NCBI RefSeq assembly: GCF_036588685.1
Contig: NC_086374.1
Coordinates: 31,860,886 to 31,924,885, forward strand
Source of the DNA: Mytilus trossulus
Taxonomy: Eukaryota; Mollusca; Bivalvia; Mytilida; Mytilidae
Length of the DNA: 64,000 bases
Reading direction: 5' to 3'
Made by a program: the position numbers and the translations under genes. Positions 1-10,162 of this stretch are shown in pieces (within the stretch, counting starts at the first letter, position 1; the number at the start of each line of letters is the position of its first letter). Below the pieces are notes generated by a model. It searched no databases. It was not told the origin of the DNA and saw only the letters and a list, made by a program, of their open reading frames with translations.

Positions 1-977
1 ATTGTTTCGGTTCTATTATTAGATGCAATTTCTGTTGGAAAATTAAAGATAGGTTCCATTATATCTTGTTTAATTTCTTTCACTAACGTGCCTTGTCTAT
101 TGTAAATGTTTAGGACACCAGGACTAGTCTTGGATAATTCGCAATCATTTTTTTTACATTTGGCAGTACACAGATGTGTTGGTCCACTCACTGCAATATT
201 CCCATTCTGCAGTTCAGTCATACCAATTGGATGAAAAGTTGGTGTTTTCACAAAATAGAACTTTTTTGAGTCAGGTGGATTGTCACCATAGCAAATGACT
301 GCTTTCAGTGAGAAATGTGAAATTAACAGTAATCCATCCATCGTCTCAAGCACTGTCGCTGCATCTCCATGCAACAGAATTCTATCGACTATCTTTCCAT
401 GCTTATCATACTTCACAAGAAATTCATTTTCGTTTAATTTTACATAAGCACCCCCAGTTCTCGATACGGCAATAGAACGAACGGATTTCCGTATATCATC
501 AATGGGAAGAAATTCTCCGACAAACATAGAAATTAGTTGACATGAAATTTCTGTCTTCATATTTTGATGCATGAGAGACCAATGTAAATGAGGAGGAAGA
601 GTGGCGAGACTATCTTTCTCACTGTCGTCGTCACCTGGCTTCTCGGACTTTTTATCATGGAAATGAAGACGGTCACATTTTTTGCAAATAAGTGTGCTAC
701 ATAAATAACAATTCTTGTAAACGGGTAGTTCTTGGCATTCCTCACATATTTTTGGAGTTTTTTCGACTGGAACAAAGTAATTTGTTGGGAAGTCTGTAAA
801 TCCTTTGTCTGGTACAAAGCAAGGCTCCCTGCATAGCGGACATATTAAGTTTGACTTGTCTTTTAGGCCCCCTAGAAACTCGTGAAGACATGAAATGCAG
901 AAAGAATGTTTACATGGTAACATTTTGGGAAATTTAAAAGTATCCCAGCAGACAGAACAAACATTTTCGTCACCCAT
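1..977 (-). CDS. RING / B-box-like / NHL-type E3 ligase, copy 1 (3' end outside window)
   Basis: An open frame of 325 codons runs without a stop from an ATG at 977 to the window edge, so the protein is cut at its C-terminal side. The first 46 residues form a C3HC4 RING (CSVC, CKHSFCISC, CPLC) with Arg directly after the last Cys, the linchpin position of active RING E3 ligases. A second Cys/His-rich module (CEEC, CYLC, CKKC, then HFH) resembles a degenerate B-box. An acidic linker (GDDDSEKDS) follows, then propeller-like strands such as GGAYVKLNENEFLVKYD and IGMTELQNGNIAVSGP. It is closely similar to the gene at 6208-7617, and the two form a same-strand tandem pair. A splice acceptor (CTTTACAG) ends at 990, so the ATG lies 12 nt into a coding exon preceded by a 5' UTR intron. 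Likely role: E3 ubiquitin ligase; the substrate is unknown. Confidence 0.9.
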   Translation of the reverse strand, partial: MGDENVCSVCWDTFKFPKMLPCKHSFCISCLHEFLGGLKDKSNLICPLCREPCFVPDKGFTDFPTNYFVPVEKTPKICEECQELPVYKNCYLCSTLICKKCDRLHFHDKKSEKPGDDDSEKDSLATLPPHLHWSLMHQNMKTEISCQLISMFVGEFLPIDDIRKSVRSIAVSRTGGAYVKLNENEFLVKYDKHGKIVDRILLHGDAATVLETMDGLLLISHFSLKAVICYGDNPPDSKKFYFVKTPTFHPIGMTELQNGNIAVSGPTHLCTAKCKKNDCELSKTSPGVLNIYNRQGTLVKEIKQDIMEPIFNFPTEIASNNRTET

Positions 978-2570
978 TTTTGCCACAACCTGTAAAGAAA
1001 TTAAACCAAGGTTTAACTAAAAAAACATATTTTTTTTTTATTAAAAATCAATCGAAATTGAATCATTACATATTATGAGTCAACAACAAATGGAAGTGTT
1101 TAACTACCTTGACTGGCTATACAGCCCTCGCACGGTCTGTATTATGAGTCATTAATGTGTATGGACAATTATTAGATTGTACAAACTTACACATAGCTTG
1201 GTATGTATCAACCTGAATGTTCGGTGTAGTGACTGTTTATTTTCAGAAAGAAAGCTAAATTGATCTATAACTTGTCATGGTATAAACTTTATAACAAATA
1301 TAAAGTCAATATATTCAAGCATTTCAAAAAAATGTGTGGAAAACGGATAATTTGAGTGAATTTTTTAAGTCCAAGGACCATAACTATGCACAGAATCATC
1401 AGACCGGAATATAATTCGTACTATAGATCTGTAACTTGACAGACAGACAGACAGACAGACAGACTGCAAACCTAAAGTCATATAACAGTATATATATATA
1501 TTAAACAACTCCATAAACCACAACAAAAACACATTTTGATATACAAATATGGCTTTATTAATATAAGGCCATGTTCCTTTGCCGGTTAATATTTCCATGG
1601 ATAAATTAAAATGACAAAATATCGGTATATCTACGGTCTAAAAGCATGTAGCTGAGTTTTGAAATAGTTTTTTCCATAGTATAAAAACATTGCAATTCTT
1701 TTATTCTGAATTTTGTTTTAATTAAAATTATCTGCATTGAATTAAGCTATTGGATTTTGTGATTTATTTAATTAACTTTTCTTCAACTAGTCATGAATTT
1801 GAACGAATATCGTAATTACATGATTTACATGTTTAGTGGTTAAAATACGTTATTGAAATGCTATAATGCTATAACAACGCCTAGGACATTTTGTTTATAT
1901 AGGCATAGGTAACTGGTTGATAACATATTTTTTTAATGTTCGCATCCCAATGTTGGAGACTAAGGCTGACTATTAGAGACAAAACTACTTGGAAGTTCTT
2001 AGGACTGTATGATATTACAAATTCTGCAGCTTCTTTCTTACTGCAAGCACTGCAAGCGACCCCAAGAAAAAAAGAATAGACCTGATATCGAAATGTCATT
2101 GTCCCTATATTGTGACAATTCTACAGATGAAAAGTGTACACTGCTACATGCATAGACCCCTGAATAGCATGCTACATTGTGCATGACCCGCCCAAATTGA
2201 AAGTGAAAGCAACTGAAGAGGTTTCAGACGTTTCATGATTGCGTTTTACTATATATGTGTCACGGTGGTGAAGGGAATGCATAAAGCACAATTCTACTGA
2301 TAGAAAATATAATTTGACACAAAAAGGTTGTGAAGACAGAGGTAAAATAAAAATGAAACCATTTCATACCTTATTTTGCGCTGAAATCCTGTTAGGAGGA
2401 AGTAAAATAATTCTAAATATAAAAATATGACATACATGTAATATCATTTATAAATGCTATAATATCATTGATATCATTGTTTTAAACAGACAGTTTTAAG
2501 TTATCATAATGTAAATTCGTAGTTTTAACATTTGTGAGTTACGTTCGAAAGAAACTAGTTTACATAATGT
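978..2570 (-). other. Probable 5' UTR intron and first exon of RING copy 1
   Basis: There is no coding potential here. On the minus strand the acceptor at 990-992 could pair with a donor at 2370/2369 (AAATAAG|GTATGA), giving a 5' UTR intron of about 1.4 kb and a non-coding first exon between about 2370 and 2575. The donor choice is inference. A GACA microsatellite lies inside at 1438-1464, and an IRF-like GAAAGTGAAAGC at 2199-2210. Confidence 0.4.
1438..1464. repeat. GACA tetranucleotide microsatellite
   Basis: Nearly seven uninterrupted GACA units, followed about 25 bases later by a short TA run. Confidence 0.95.
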
Positions 2571-2599
2571 ACAAATAAGAATGGTTATAAATTAATGAC

Positions 2600-2665
2600 G
2601 GGGTTATCTAACTTGGGAATTCCCACCTGGTGCATGCACAATAGTTTCACTTTCAGTTTCGAAAC
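2600..2665 (-). promoter_or_regulatory. Candidate immune-inducible promoter of RING copy 1 (ISRE, kB, TATA-like)
   Basis: Read on the minus strand, the order is GAAACTGAAAGTGAAAC (2664 to 2644), a triple GAAA-NN element matching the interferon-stimulated response/IRF consensus. Next comes a perfect palindromic kB site GGGAATTCCC (2615-2624), then a TATA-like TTAGATAAC. Order and spacing fit minus-strand transcription toward the gene ending at 977. A paralogous block sits upstream of the second RING gene at 10163-10212. Factor binding is inference from consensus motifs. Confidence 0.5.
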
Positions 2666-3398
2666 ATACCCTAACTGCATTTTCCCCAAATAGTTTTCAT
2701 AGGCACTTGTATCTGAATTTCTTTATGTAAATTTTTATTAGGGACAATTAAAATCAGTTCTGTCGGATTCAAAGAATTTTAGCATGATTATTCGTTAAAG
2801 AAAACTGATTGTGACTTCAATTTCAGATATTTTGAACCCGAAGAAGAGACATATAAGTTACAATTATTACTTATCTATGACATGACATTCTCCTATTTTA
2901 ACAAAAAGTTATTGATTTTCAGTTCATTGACGAAAATTCGACATACCCTGTGTTTATTTTGAATATTTTGAACCAGTAAAGCTCAAAAGTGCCAGAATAC
3001 TTTTTTCCGTCTCAACATTTGGTTGAGATTAGATGGTTTACCAGGCGTGATGTCATAATATTAAGCTGTTCCCGGTGGGACAAATATTCTATACCATTTA
3101 TTCCGTTAGGAACCTCAGAGTATATACTGTAATATTATTCCGTTTGGAAATATTGTTATGAAGGAACTTATATTTCGTGACACCTGGCTGCACCAACATG
3201 CCAACTAAAACCTAAAATTACACCCGGAAAGTACGTAACTTTTCCGATAACCTTGAGAAAGTCATGTTTTTCTAATCACAGCTAATGTCATGGTCTAAAA
3301 TTCTGCTACATCAACTGCATGTTAAAACAGTATAATACATCAACTATTTAACATGCTTGTTAGTTTAAATAAACTCATCGTAGATATCAGGACTAAAT
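2666..3398. other. Intergenic, nothing recognised
   Basis: AT-rich sequence with no supported ORF, RNA gene or clear repeat structure. Confidence 0.5.
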
Positions 3399-3407
3399 TT
3401 AGTTTAT

Positions 3408-3455
3408 ACGCCAAACGCGCGTTTCGTCTACAAAAGACTCATCAGTGATGCTCGA
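3408..3455 (-). ncRNA. Type I hammerhead ribozyme, solo copy (GUU cleavage triplet)
   Basis: On the minus strand the conserved core CTGATGA-GTC, a seven-base loop TTTTGTA, GAC-GAAAC and a GCGC loop are intact. Stem I pairs GCATCA with TGGCGT (one mismatch, two G.U). Stem II is GTC/GAC. Stem III is the usual minimal A-U, C-G pair. The predicted cleavage triplet is GUU rather than the GUC of the other copies; NUH triplets, including GUU, are permitted. Cleavage would fall between 3414 and 3413. Confidence 0.75.
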
Positions 3456-3559
3456 ATCTCGAATTAAAGTAAAGCATGTTAGAAAAATGAGGAAATCAAG
3501 GCTCCGATAATGAATCTGATGTCTTTGTTCAAGGTCAAGTCCAATCATCTTGTAAAATA

Positions 3560-4300
3560 CCCCACAACACAATACAACAACAATGCAGCACACCTAACAA
3601 CAACAACAGGTCATCACACCTAACAACGACAACAGGTCAGCACACATAACAACAACAACAGTTCATCACACCTTATAAAAACAACAGTACATCACACCTT
3701 ACAACAACAACAGTACAGCACACATAACAACACAAACAACAAGAGTGAAACACACTTTACAATTACAAAAGAGCAAGACATCTAACAACAACAGAGCAGC
3801 ACACCTTACAATAACAACAGGTCGGCAGCACACATAACAGCAACAACAGTGCAATACAACTAACAACATCAACAACAACAACAGTGCAATACAACTAACA
3901 ACATCAACAACAACAACAGTGCAATACAACTAACAACATCAACAACAAGAGCGCAGCACACATTAAAACAACAAAAATAATAGTGCAGCATACCTTACAT
4001 GAAAAACAATAAAGCAACACATCTTACAACATAAACATTGCAGCACACCTCACAACATAAACATTGCAGCATACTTAACAACAAAAAAACTGCAGCATAC
4101 TTTACAACAAAAAAACTGCAGCACACTTTACAACACAGTGCAAAACATCGTACAACACACCTATCAACAATTACAGTTTAGCACAGCTTACAACATCAGC
4201 AGAACAGCACACCTAACAACACTAAGAGTGCAGCATACCTTACAATAACAACAGTGCAGCATACCTTACAAAAATTACATTGTAGCATACCTTACAAAAA
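3560..4300. repeat. Degenerate CAACAACA / GTGCAGCACACC satellite-like block
   Basis: Dozens of imperfect units of roughly 20-30 bases alternate an (ACA)n tract with a TGCAGCACACCT-like motif. The low-complexity Leu/Val/Cys-rich ORFs read from it are repeat translation. A second block of the same repeat lies at 4935-5105, with a different repeat between them. Confidence 0.85.
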
Positions 4301-4790
4301 GAGGGACGAAAGATATCAGAGGAACAGTCAATCTCATAAATCGAAAATAACAGACTAAATAAACTAATGTTCAACGCCATGGCTGAAATTGAAAAAGACA
4401 AACACACAAGAAACAATTAAGAAAACTAAAGACTGAGCAACACGAACCCCAACACAAACTCTGGAGGATCTCAAATGCTCCGAAAGGGTGAGCAAATCCT
4501 GCTCCACATGTGGCACCCGTCGTGTTGCTCCTGTTATTATCAACCCGGTACAATCTAATCAAAATTAAATTTCCGCACTCGCTCATTTTTTTTTTATGCT
4601 AGGACGCCCATGCAGCGACCCAGCATAAAAAAATTAGCGAGTGCGGAGATTTAATTTTAATTAGATTGAACCAGGTAGATAGTCTTATTCGGTAGGTCAC
4701 ATTCATGAAAAGGGAAGGGGACGTAAAAACATATTGGATATCATCTGTGAAACGGTTATTCCATAGCGGTCAACCAACTCGTAATGGTGT
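4300..4790 (-). repeat. Dispersed repeat (family E), minus copy
   Basis: The block reads in reverse complement as the same sequence seen at 44376-44770. Shared segments include GGTCAACCAACTC/GAGTTGGTTGACC, the CACATGTGGAGCAGGAT stretch and AGCCATGGCGTTG. This copy is split by a foldback at 4548-4674. I recall this family as common in mussel sequence; it was not checked. Confidence 0.8.
4548..4674. repeat. Foldback insertion with ~50-bp arms
   Basis: The left arm (4548-4599) and right arm (4622-4674) are inverted copies with a few mismatches, around a 22-base loop containing GGACGCCCATGCAGCGACC. It sits inside the dispersed repeat around it and looks like a small non-autonomous foldback element. 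Confidence 0.8.
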
Positions 4791-4934
4791 CCGTAAAATA
4801 CGACGGGATGATTTCAACTTCACCATTTGCAACTCTTGGTTTATTAGTTTCCTTGAGCAACCCTCTATCAAGGAAATCATGCTAGGAAATACAAGCGCGT
4901 GAATATCGTACCAATTGGGAGATATATACTCTTG

Positions 4935-5105
4935 TAGTGCAGCATACCTTAAAAGTTACAACACTTACAGTGCAGTAGACCTCACAACAACAACAGTGCA
5001 GTACACCTTGCAACACGTACAAATTATACAACTGCAACAACAAAGCAGCACACCTCACAACACCTACAATGCAATACATCATACAACAATAACAGTGGAA
5101 CTGTG
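4935..5105. repeat. Second block of the CAACAACA satellite-like repeat
   Basis: Same unit type as 3560-4300 (ACAACAACAACAGTGCAG, CACCTCACAACA). The two blocks were probably one before the intervening repeat inserted. Confidence 0.8.
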
Positions 5106-5513
5106 AAGTAGTCTTACTAAAACTTAAAAAGACTCATTACGGAAGATTTCAATTTTGAAAAGCCTATTTTAAAAGATATGTTGTCAACACTGTATTAATA
5201 TTGTTTTTATCGGTACTGACACACAGTTTATCGGTTCTGACAAAGACTTTCTTGTTATAAGATAAAACTTAACTAGATATGCATCGCTATACGACCTTAT
5301 ACGGTTATAAAAATCATGGTCCTACATCACCGTGTATCAAAATGACCAAAATACTGACAGACTGAAGGACCAAAATAAAAGTAAAATTTATCCCGTTTTC
5401 GTTGCGTACAGTTACAGCATCCTTTTGTTATAAAAAACATTGCAGCAAACTCAAAGTTTACAAAAATGACAGTGTATCCTTTATATATCAAGCAATAGAG
5501 CAAAACATCCCAC
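5106..5513. other. Intergenic, nothing recognised
   Basis: There is no supported gene. It includes a local duplicate of a CGGT(A/T)CTGACA motif near 5210-5240. Confidence 0.4.
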
Positions 5514-5692
5514 TGACTACAGTAGTAGTGTATCACATGACTACAGTAGCAGTGTATCACATGACTACAGTAGCAGTGTATCACATGACTACAGTAGCAG
5601 TGTATCACATGACTACAGTAGCAGTGTATCACATGACTACAGTAGAAGTGTATCATATGGCTACAGTAGCAGTGTATCACGTGAATACAACA
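5514..5692. repeat. 24-bp minisatellite, about 7 units
   Basis: The unit ACTACAGTAGCAGTGTATCA plus CATG repeats about seven times. Central units are identical and the outer ones have one or two substitutions. Because the unit is a multiple of three, it makes repeat-coded ORFs on both strands (VYHMTTVA on plus), which I do not treat as genes. Confidence 0.95.
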
Positions 5693-6207
5693 ACAAATGT
5701 GTATGAGCTTGACATTAGAAGGTGTCGTCAACTCGAAATATCATCTCCGCTGATTCATTATTGCATTGTTGGGTGTCTGTATGGCGAATATTCTACGTTT
5801 TACTAACTTTTATTGACATCGATACGCTATAGATAAGTATGAAGCTTTACATAAAAACTAACCGCATAAAAATTATAATATAGTGATACAGAAATCAAGG
5901 CTTCCCGGGAGAAAAAGCGTCACGGGTAAACTTCTGTTCGGGGAAAGTTTCGACGTTTTTTTTTTGGACTGGGAAATATATAATTATATATATACTTTAT
6001 TCAGCTGCATCAACGATACTTTATCGCATAGTGCGTCTTGAAAATGCATGGAATATTTGCAACTGGGCGTTAAGCAAGAAACAGTCAATAAATCGTTATC
6101 GCAAAATTCAAAGACAAGAATGAAATATATGCCTTTATAAACATTTGAAAGTAAATGACAAAATCCCTTATTTTGGACTATTTTTTGTTGAGTCAGGACA
6201 TCGCCAT
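5693..6207. other. 3' flank of RING copy 2
   Basis: Non-coding. It holds a candidate minus-strand poly(A) signal (TTTATT on plus) at 5996-6001, about 210 bases beyond the stop codon of the gene at 6208-7617. Nothing else is recognised. Confidence 0.4.
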
Positions 6208-7617
6208 CTAGTTCCCGTCAAAATTAAGTTCTGGAAACAATGGTACTCGGAGTTCTTCATCATGAAGGAAAGGAAAGTGTCTTTTGTCGAAAACATTATT
6301 CAGACGACTAGGCTTAAGAACAGTGATTGTTCCTTGAGAGTGGTGACCAACCCAAATATTTTGTTCAGAATCGACACATAAAGCGCTGCTCTCCAATAAA
6401 AAGTCACCTTCCTCAACACGCATAATGCCTATAAATTTTCCAAGTGGAGTAAGGACATGCAAACATTCTTTATAAATGTCAGCTACGATAAAATTCCCGT
6501 CTGCAGTTGTGCATACAGAGAGAGGAAGGAATGGTTCTCCGTTTGTAAATAGAGAGAATGGCATTTTTTCCCAGCCTTTATATAATCCTCTCACTTTTCC
6601 GTCGTAATCCAGAACTATAACTTTATTAAGTTTAGTGTCGCATACAGCAATGGTTTCAGCTTTAAAACTTGAAGCCATTTGAGTCGGACACTTAAAAATA
6701 TACTCCATTGCGTCTTTAGATATTTCTCGCAATAGTGTACCTGTTGTTGTGTAAATGTGCAAAACACCAGTACTATTTTTTGACAAATCACAGTCACCAT
6801 CTTTACACTTTGCATTGCACAGATGTGTTGGTCCACTGACCACAATGTTTCCATTTTTAAGTTCCGCTAAACCAATCGGATGAAAAGTTTGCGTTCTGGC
6901 AAAGACTTGGACGTTCGGTGGACAGTAACAACCAACAACCTTAGCTCCTACATGTGCCAGTAAAATACATCCATTCTTTATTTCCAGTACGGTTAATGCT
7001 TTAGCTGGCAACAGAATTCTGTCCATTATTTTACCATGTATGTCGTACTTTAAGAGAAATTCGTTATCATCCAGTATGACATAAACGCCACCATTTCTTG
7101 AAAATGCCATAGATCGGACAGTTTTTCTTATTTCTTCTATAGGAAGAAATTCGGCGACAAACAAAGAAATGTGTTTGCATAAAAATTCAGTCTTCATATT
7201 TTGATGCATAAGTCGCCATTGTAAATGTGGAGGAAGACTGGTGGTGTCTTCGTCGTCACTGTCGTCACTGCGTGTTCGTTCAGTTACATGTTTAGTATGA
7301 GAATGCATTCGTTTACATTTTTTGCATAGAAATATACTGCATAAGAAACAGTTATGGTACACAGGTAGTTTTATGCATTCTTGACACAATTTGGGTGGTT
7401 TCTCGACTGGAACAAAGTAATTAGTTGGGAATTCGGTAAATCCCTTGTCTGGTACATAACAAGGTTCTCTGCATAACGGACATATTAAGTTTGACTGATC
7501 TTGTAAACCTCCCAGAAATTCGTGAAGACATGATATACAAAATGAATGTTTGCATGGTAGCATTTTGGGAAATTTGAATGTATCATAGCACACAGAACAG
7601 ACAGTTTCGTTACTCAT
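6208..7617 (-). CDS. RING / B-box-like / NHL-type E3 ligase, copy 2
   Basis: 469 residues, single coding exon. The start is set at MSNETVCSVC (7617). The frame is open to 7695, but that extension crosses a splice acceptor (GGTTGCAG, ending at 7632) and runs into a dispersed repeat, so it is not coding. RING is at residues 7-49 (C7, C10, C22, H24, C27, C30, C46, C49) with Arg50 as linchpin. The B-box-like zinc module has C78, C81, C90, C93, C98, C101, H105 and H107. An acidic linker (SDDSDDED) replaces the coiled coil of true TRIM proteins. Residues about 160-450 have NHL-like propeller strands (GGVYVILDDNEFLLKYD, GLAELKNGNIVVSGP, DGNFIVADIYKECLHVL, SEQNIWVGHHSQGTI). The C-terminal tail is about 25 residues longer than in copies 3, 5 and 6. 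Probable ubiquitin ligase; nearest relative is copy 1. Confidence 0.95.
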   Translation of the reverse strand: MSNETVCSVCYDTFKFPKMLPCKHSFCISCLHEFLGGLQDQSNLICPLCREPCYVPDKGFTEFPTNYFVPVEKPPKLCQECIKLPVYHNCFLCSIFLCKKCKRMHSHTKHVTERTRSDDSDDEDTTSLPPHLQWRLMHQNMKTEFLCKHISLFVAEFLPIEEIRKTVRSMAFSRNGGVYVILDDNEFLLKYDIHGKIMDRILLPAKALTVLEIKNGCILLAHVGAKVVGCYCPPNVQVFARTQTFHPIGLAELKNGNIVVSGPTHLCNAKCKDGDCDLSKNSTGVLHIYTTTGTLLREISKDAMEYIFKCPTQMASSFKAETIAVCDTKLNKVIVLDYDGKVRGLYKGWEKMPFSLFTNGEPFLPLSVCTTADGNFIVADIYKECLHVLTPLGKFIGIMRVEEGDFLLESSALCVDSEQNIWVGHHSQGTITVLKPSRLNNVFDKRHFPFLHDEELRVPLFPELNFDGN

Positions 7618-7660
7618 TATATTGCCATCACCTGCAACCAGAAATATACAACTGTTAACA

Positions 7661-7960
7661 TAGGAATAACAAGAATGTGTCCATAGTACACGCATGCCCC
7701 ATCCGCACTAAAATTTTCTATGTTCAGTGGACCGTGAAAATAAGGTAAAATCTCTAATTTTGAAATAAAATTAGAACGATTATATCATAGGGAACATGTG
7801 TACTTAGTTCCAAGTTGATTGGACTTCGACTTCATCAAAAACTACCTTTGCTACAAACTTTAACCTGAAGCGGGAAGGACGGGCGGACGTATGGCGAACG
7901 TACGGACGCACAGACCAGAAAACATTATATATGCCCATAAATAGGCCTTAAAACGTTTTA
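7661..7960 (+). repeat. Dispersed repeat (GTGTCCATAGTACAC family), copy 1
   Basis: It starts with AAGAATGTGTCCATAGTACA and ends with a GACGG-rich stretch and CCAGAAAACAT...GCCCATAAAT. Related copies lie at 29669-29925 and 47722-47872, with inverted partial copies at 15530-15860. It sits in the 5' UTR intron of RING copy 2 and supplies the false N-terminal extension of that ORF. Confidence 0.85.
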
Positions 7961-8689
7961 ACGGAAATGTGATCCATATTCCTAAAACGGACACTTCTTT
8001 AGCATCACGCTTCGACATCATCCATAAAATAATAACAGATAAAAATAAACAAAAGAACCCCGATCTTTTTAGGATGAAATTGGGCCCTGTAGTTTTGCAT
8101 CGGTAAAAGTAGATGTTTTTCTTATGCTCATCTTCAAACGTATGTTTATTGCAGTAATAAGATAAAATATTTGAAGTTCTCAGTATTTAAATGAAACATT
8201 GTGAAAGATGCACCATTATATATATGATTTAAACTATTTACATTTGTTTGTTCAATTCTAATATAAAACGTAGTTATATTTTTTGACTTATGTTTTGTTT
8301 CAAAAAGTTTAAATGTTCAATTATAATATCAAACTTTTTTATTACCCTCAAATTTAAAACTAATATTTTTTTTTTTAAATTCATTTTTTTTAATGAAAGT
8401 TGTTTGTTAAATTTGATACAATATTTCATTTTTTCATTTGCTATTTTCTTTTACGCCAATTCTTAGAACAGCGGTTAGGACATCCTAGCTAAGATAATCC
8501 TAAGTTAGCCTCAATGTCCATGCATGTCGGTCCTAATGTTATCATAATTTCGGTCCTCAGAATATCTAATAGGACCGATCTTAGAACATGCAGTCTTGAT
8601 AAATAGGCCCCAGTTGTCATAATGTTATTATGTAACACATGATATTTTTTATTTAAATGAATAAATGTCATTTATTTACTCGCATTTAT
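7961..8689. other. Intronic/intergenic, AT-rich
   Basis: No gene seen. Near 8465-8600 there are repeated (A/G)GGACC/GGTCCTA and CCTAAG/CTTAGG words, possibly an old foldback. Confidence 0.35.
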
Positions 8690-8842
8690 ATTTTAGGCAT
8701 TAAGCTTAATACCTGCACACACATGTCAGGATTTAAGCTTAAATCCTAGGATTTAAGACTAATGCCTAACATCATTTAGGCAATAGACTTACTGCCTAGG
8801 CGTTAGCTTATTGCCTAGGATTTAGGCTTAATGACTAATTTT
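8690..8842. repeat. Cluster of short palindromes (GGATTTAAGCTTAAATCC, TGCCTAGGC)
   Basis: A perfect 18-bp palindrome GGATTTAAGCTTAAATCC and several copies of TTAGGCATTA, GCCTAGG and TAGGATTTAGGC in both orientations lie within 150 bases. Origin unknown. Confidence 0.7.
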
Positions 8843-8944
8843 ACTTATTGCCGCTAACATATTATACATAATTTCACTCCTGCCAATAATACAGGTGAAA
8901 TTGATAGGTTTAGCTAGCTATGAAACAAGGTTTAACCTACCTTT

Positions 8945-9075
8945 TCTACATCAGGACTATGACAGTTTTTGTCCATTTGTTAGAGCTTTTGATTTTTAAT
9001 TTGCCATTTTATAAAGGACTTTCCGTTTTGAATATTCCTGGAATTGAGTATTTTTGTTATTTTACTTTTTTCTAT
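8945..9075 (+). repeat. Dispersed repeat (ATGACAGTT...GGACTTTCCGTTTTGAAT family), copy 1
   Basis: Shares ATGACAGTT, GAGCTTTTGATTTT, GCCATTT and GGACTTTCCGTTTTGAAT with 57613-57750, and with the reverse complement of 59990-60065. Confidence 0.8.
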
Positions 9076-9307
9076 TAAAAGCACATAAACTCGATAAAAC
9101 ATACTTAAATTTATCTTAATATCATTAACACTCCATTTTCAAATTCGTAGATTTTTCTTCAGTTTAATGTACTTTCTATACGAATGTTCACCTATATTTT
9201 GAAAGATTTCAGTCAGTAAAATTTTAGAGAAAAAGAGAAAGGACCTAAATATGCATTATTTGTTTTTATCGATTTACAGTTATAGTCCAACGGGTCGAAG
9301 TTGCATG

Positions 9308-9888
9308 CAAAAGGACAAGGTACAATAAGGCCCTCTAATTTCCTCTTTTTTCAAATTCTGTTTTAGAAAGCTATTTATCACGTAAAGATATTCCATTAAG
9401 TTTGAAGTTTGTTTAGCTGAACTTCAAAACCATTAATTTCAGAAAATGAGTGAGGTTAGGGTGGTTAAAGGGCACCAAAAACGCCAAAAGAAGGAAAAAT
9501 TGCGATATTTGCTCATTTTTTTCTTAAAATTTGATAAGGTGCGCTTACGTGACCCGGAGATAATTACGTCGATTTAGACAGCAAAAACTGTGCTAATGAC
9601 ATTCGAATAAAAAATATCCTGGGTCACGTTGTCGCAGGCACTTAAAATCTTAAAAAATGTTGTACAAACCACCTGAAAAGTGAAAAATAATTAAAATATT
9701 TGAATGATAACAGAAAGTTTCCCCCCTAAGTTGCTAAAACTAGTGGTTTCGAAGTTCATCATAACAAACTTCAAGCATTAGGGAATATTTTAACATAATA
9801 AGTAGCTTTCAAAAACAGAATTTGAAAAAATGAGAAAATAGGGGAGGCAAAAAACAGGCCTTATCGTACCTTGTCCTTTTACCCACAT
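9308..9888. repeat. Foldback element of about 580 bp
   Basis: The ends AAAAGGACAAGGTAC...AAGGCC and GGCCTTATCGTACCTTGTCC are inverted copies. The similarity continues imperfectly for about 130 bases inward on each side. A second nested inverted pair (ACGTGACCCGG / CTGGGTCACGT) lies at about 9548 and 9618-9630. It has no ORF and looks like a non-autonomous foldback in the upstream region of RING copy 2. Confidence 0.85.
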
Positions 9889-10162
9889 CTGCCGGCTCTT
9901 GATTTTGGTTACGACGGCCGCAAAAACAAAAATGAAACCATTAAAAATGTGATGTACATGTAGAAGGAAGTAAGTTAAATGTCAAATATAGAAATATGAC
10001 ATCATAGATTCGAAAAAAGAACAATATATATATAGTATATTTTTTCATAATATCCATTCATAAAGTAAGTATCATTAATCAAATTCGAAGTAAATAAATA
10101 CCTGTATACATTTTTTTATGCGTAAAATAAGATAATAACGGTCAATCTTATCATGGCGGGGG

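Noticed and set aside
3399-3929. Leu/Val/Cys-rich minus ORFs
   Set aside because: They are translation of the CAACAACA satellite and, at one end, of the hammerhead repeat (VDETRVWR peptide).
5327-5806. 134-codon ORFs on both strands
   Set aside because: They are read from the 24-bp minisatellite and have no other support.
7618-7695. 26-codon N-terminal extension of RING copy 2 (MRVLWTHSCY...)
   Set aside because: It crosses a splice acceptor and its first codons are the reverse complement of a dispersed repeat; paralogues start at the MSNE/MGDE position.
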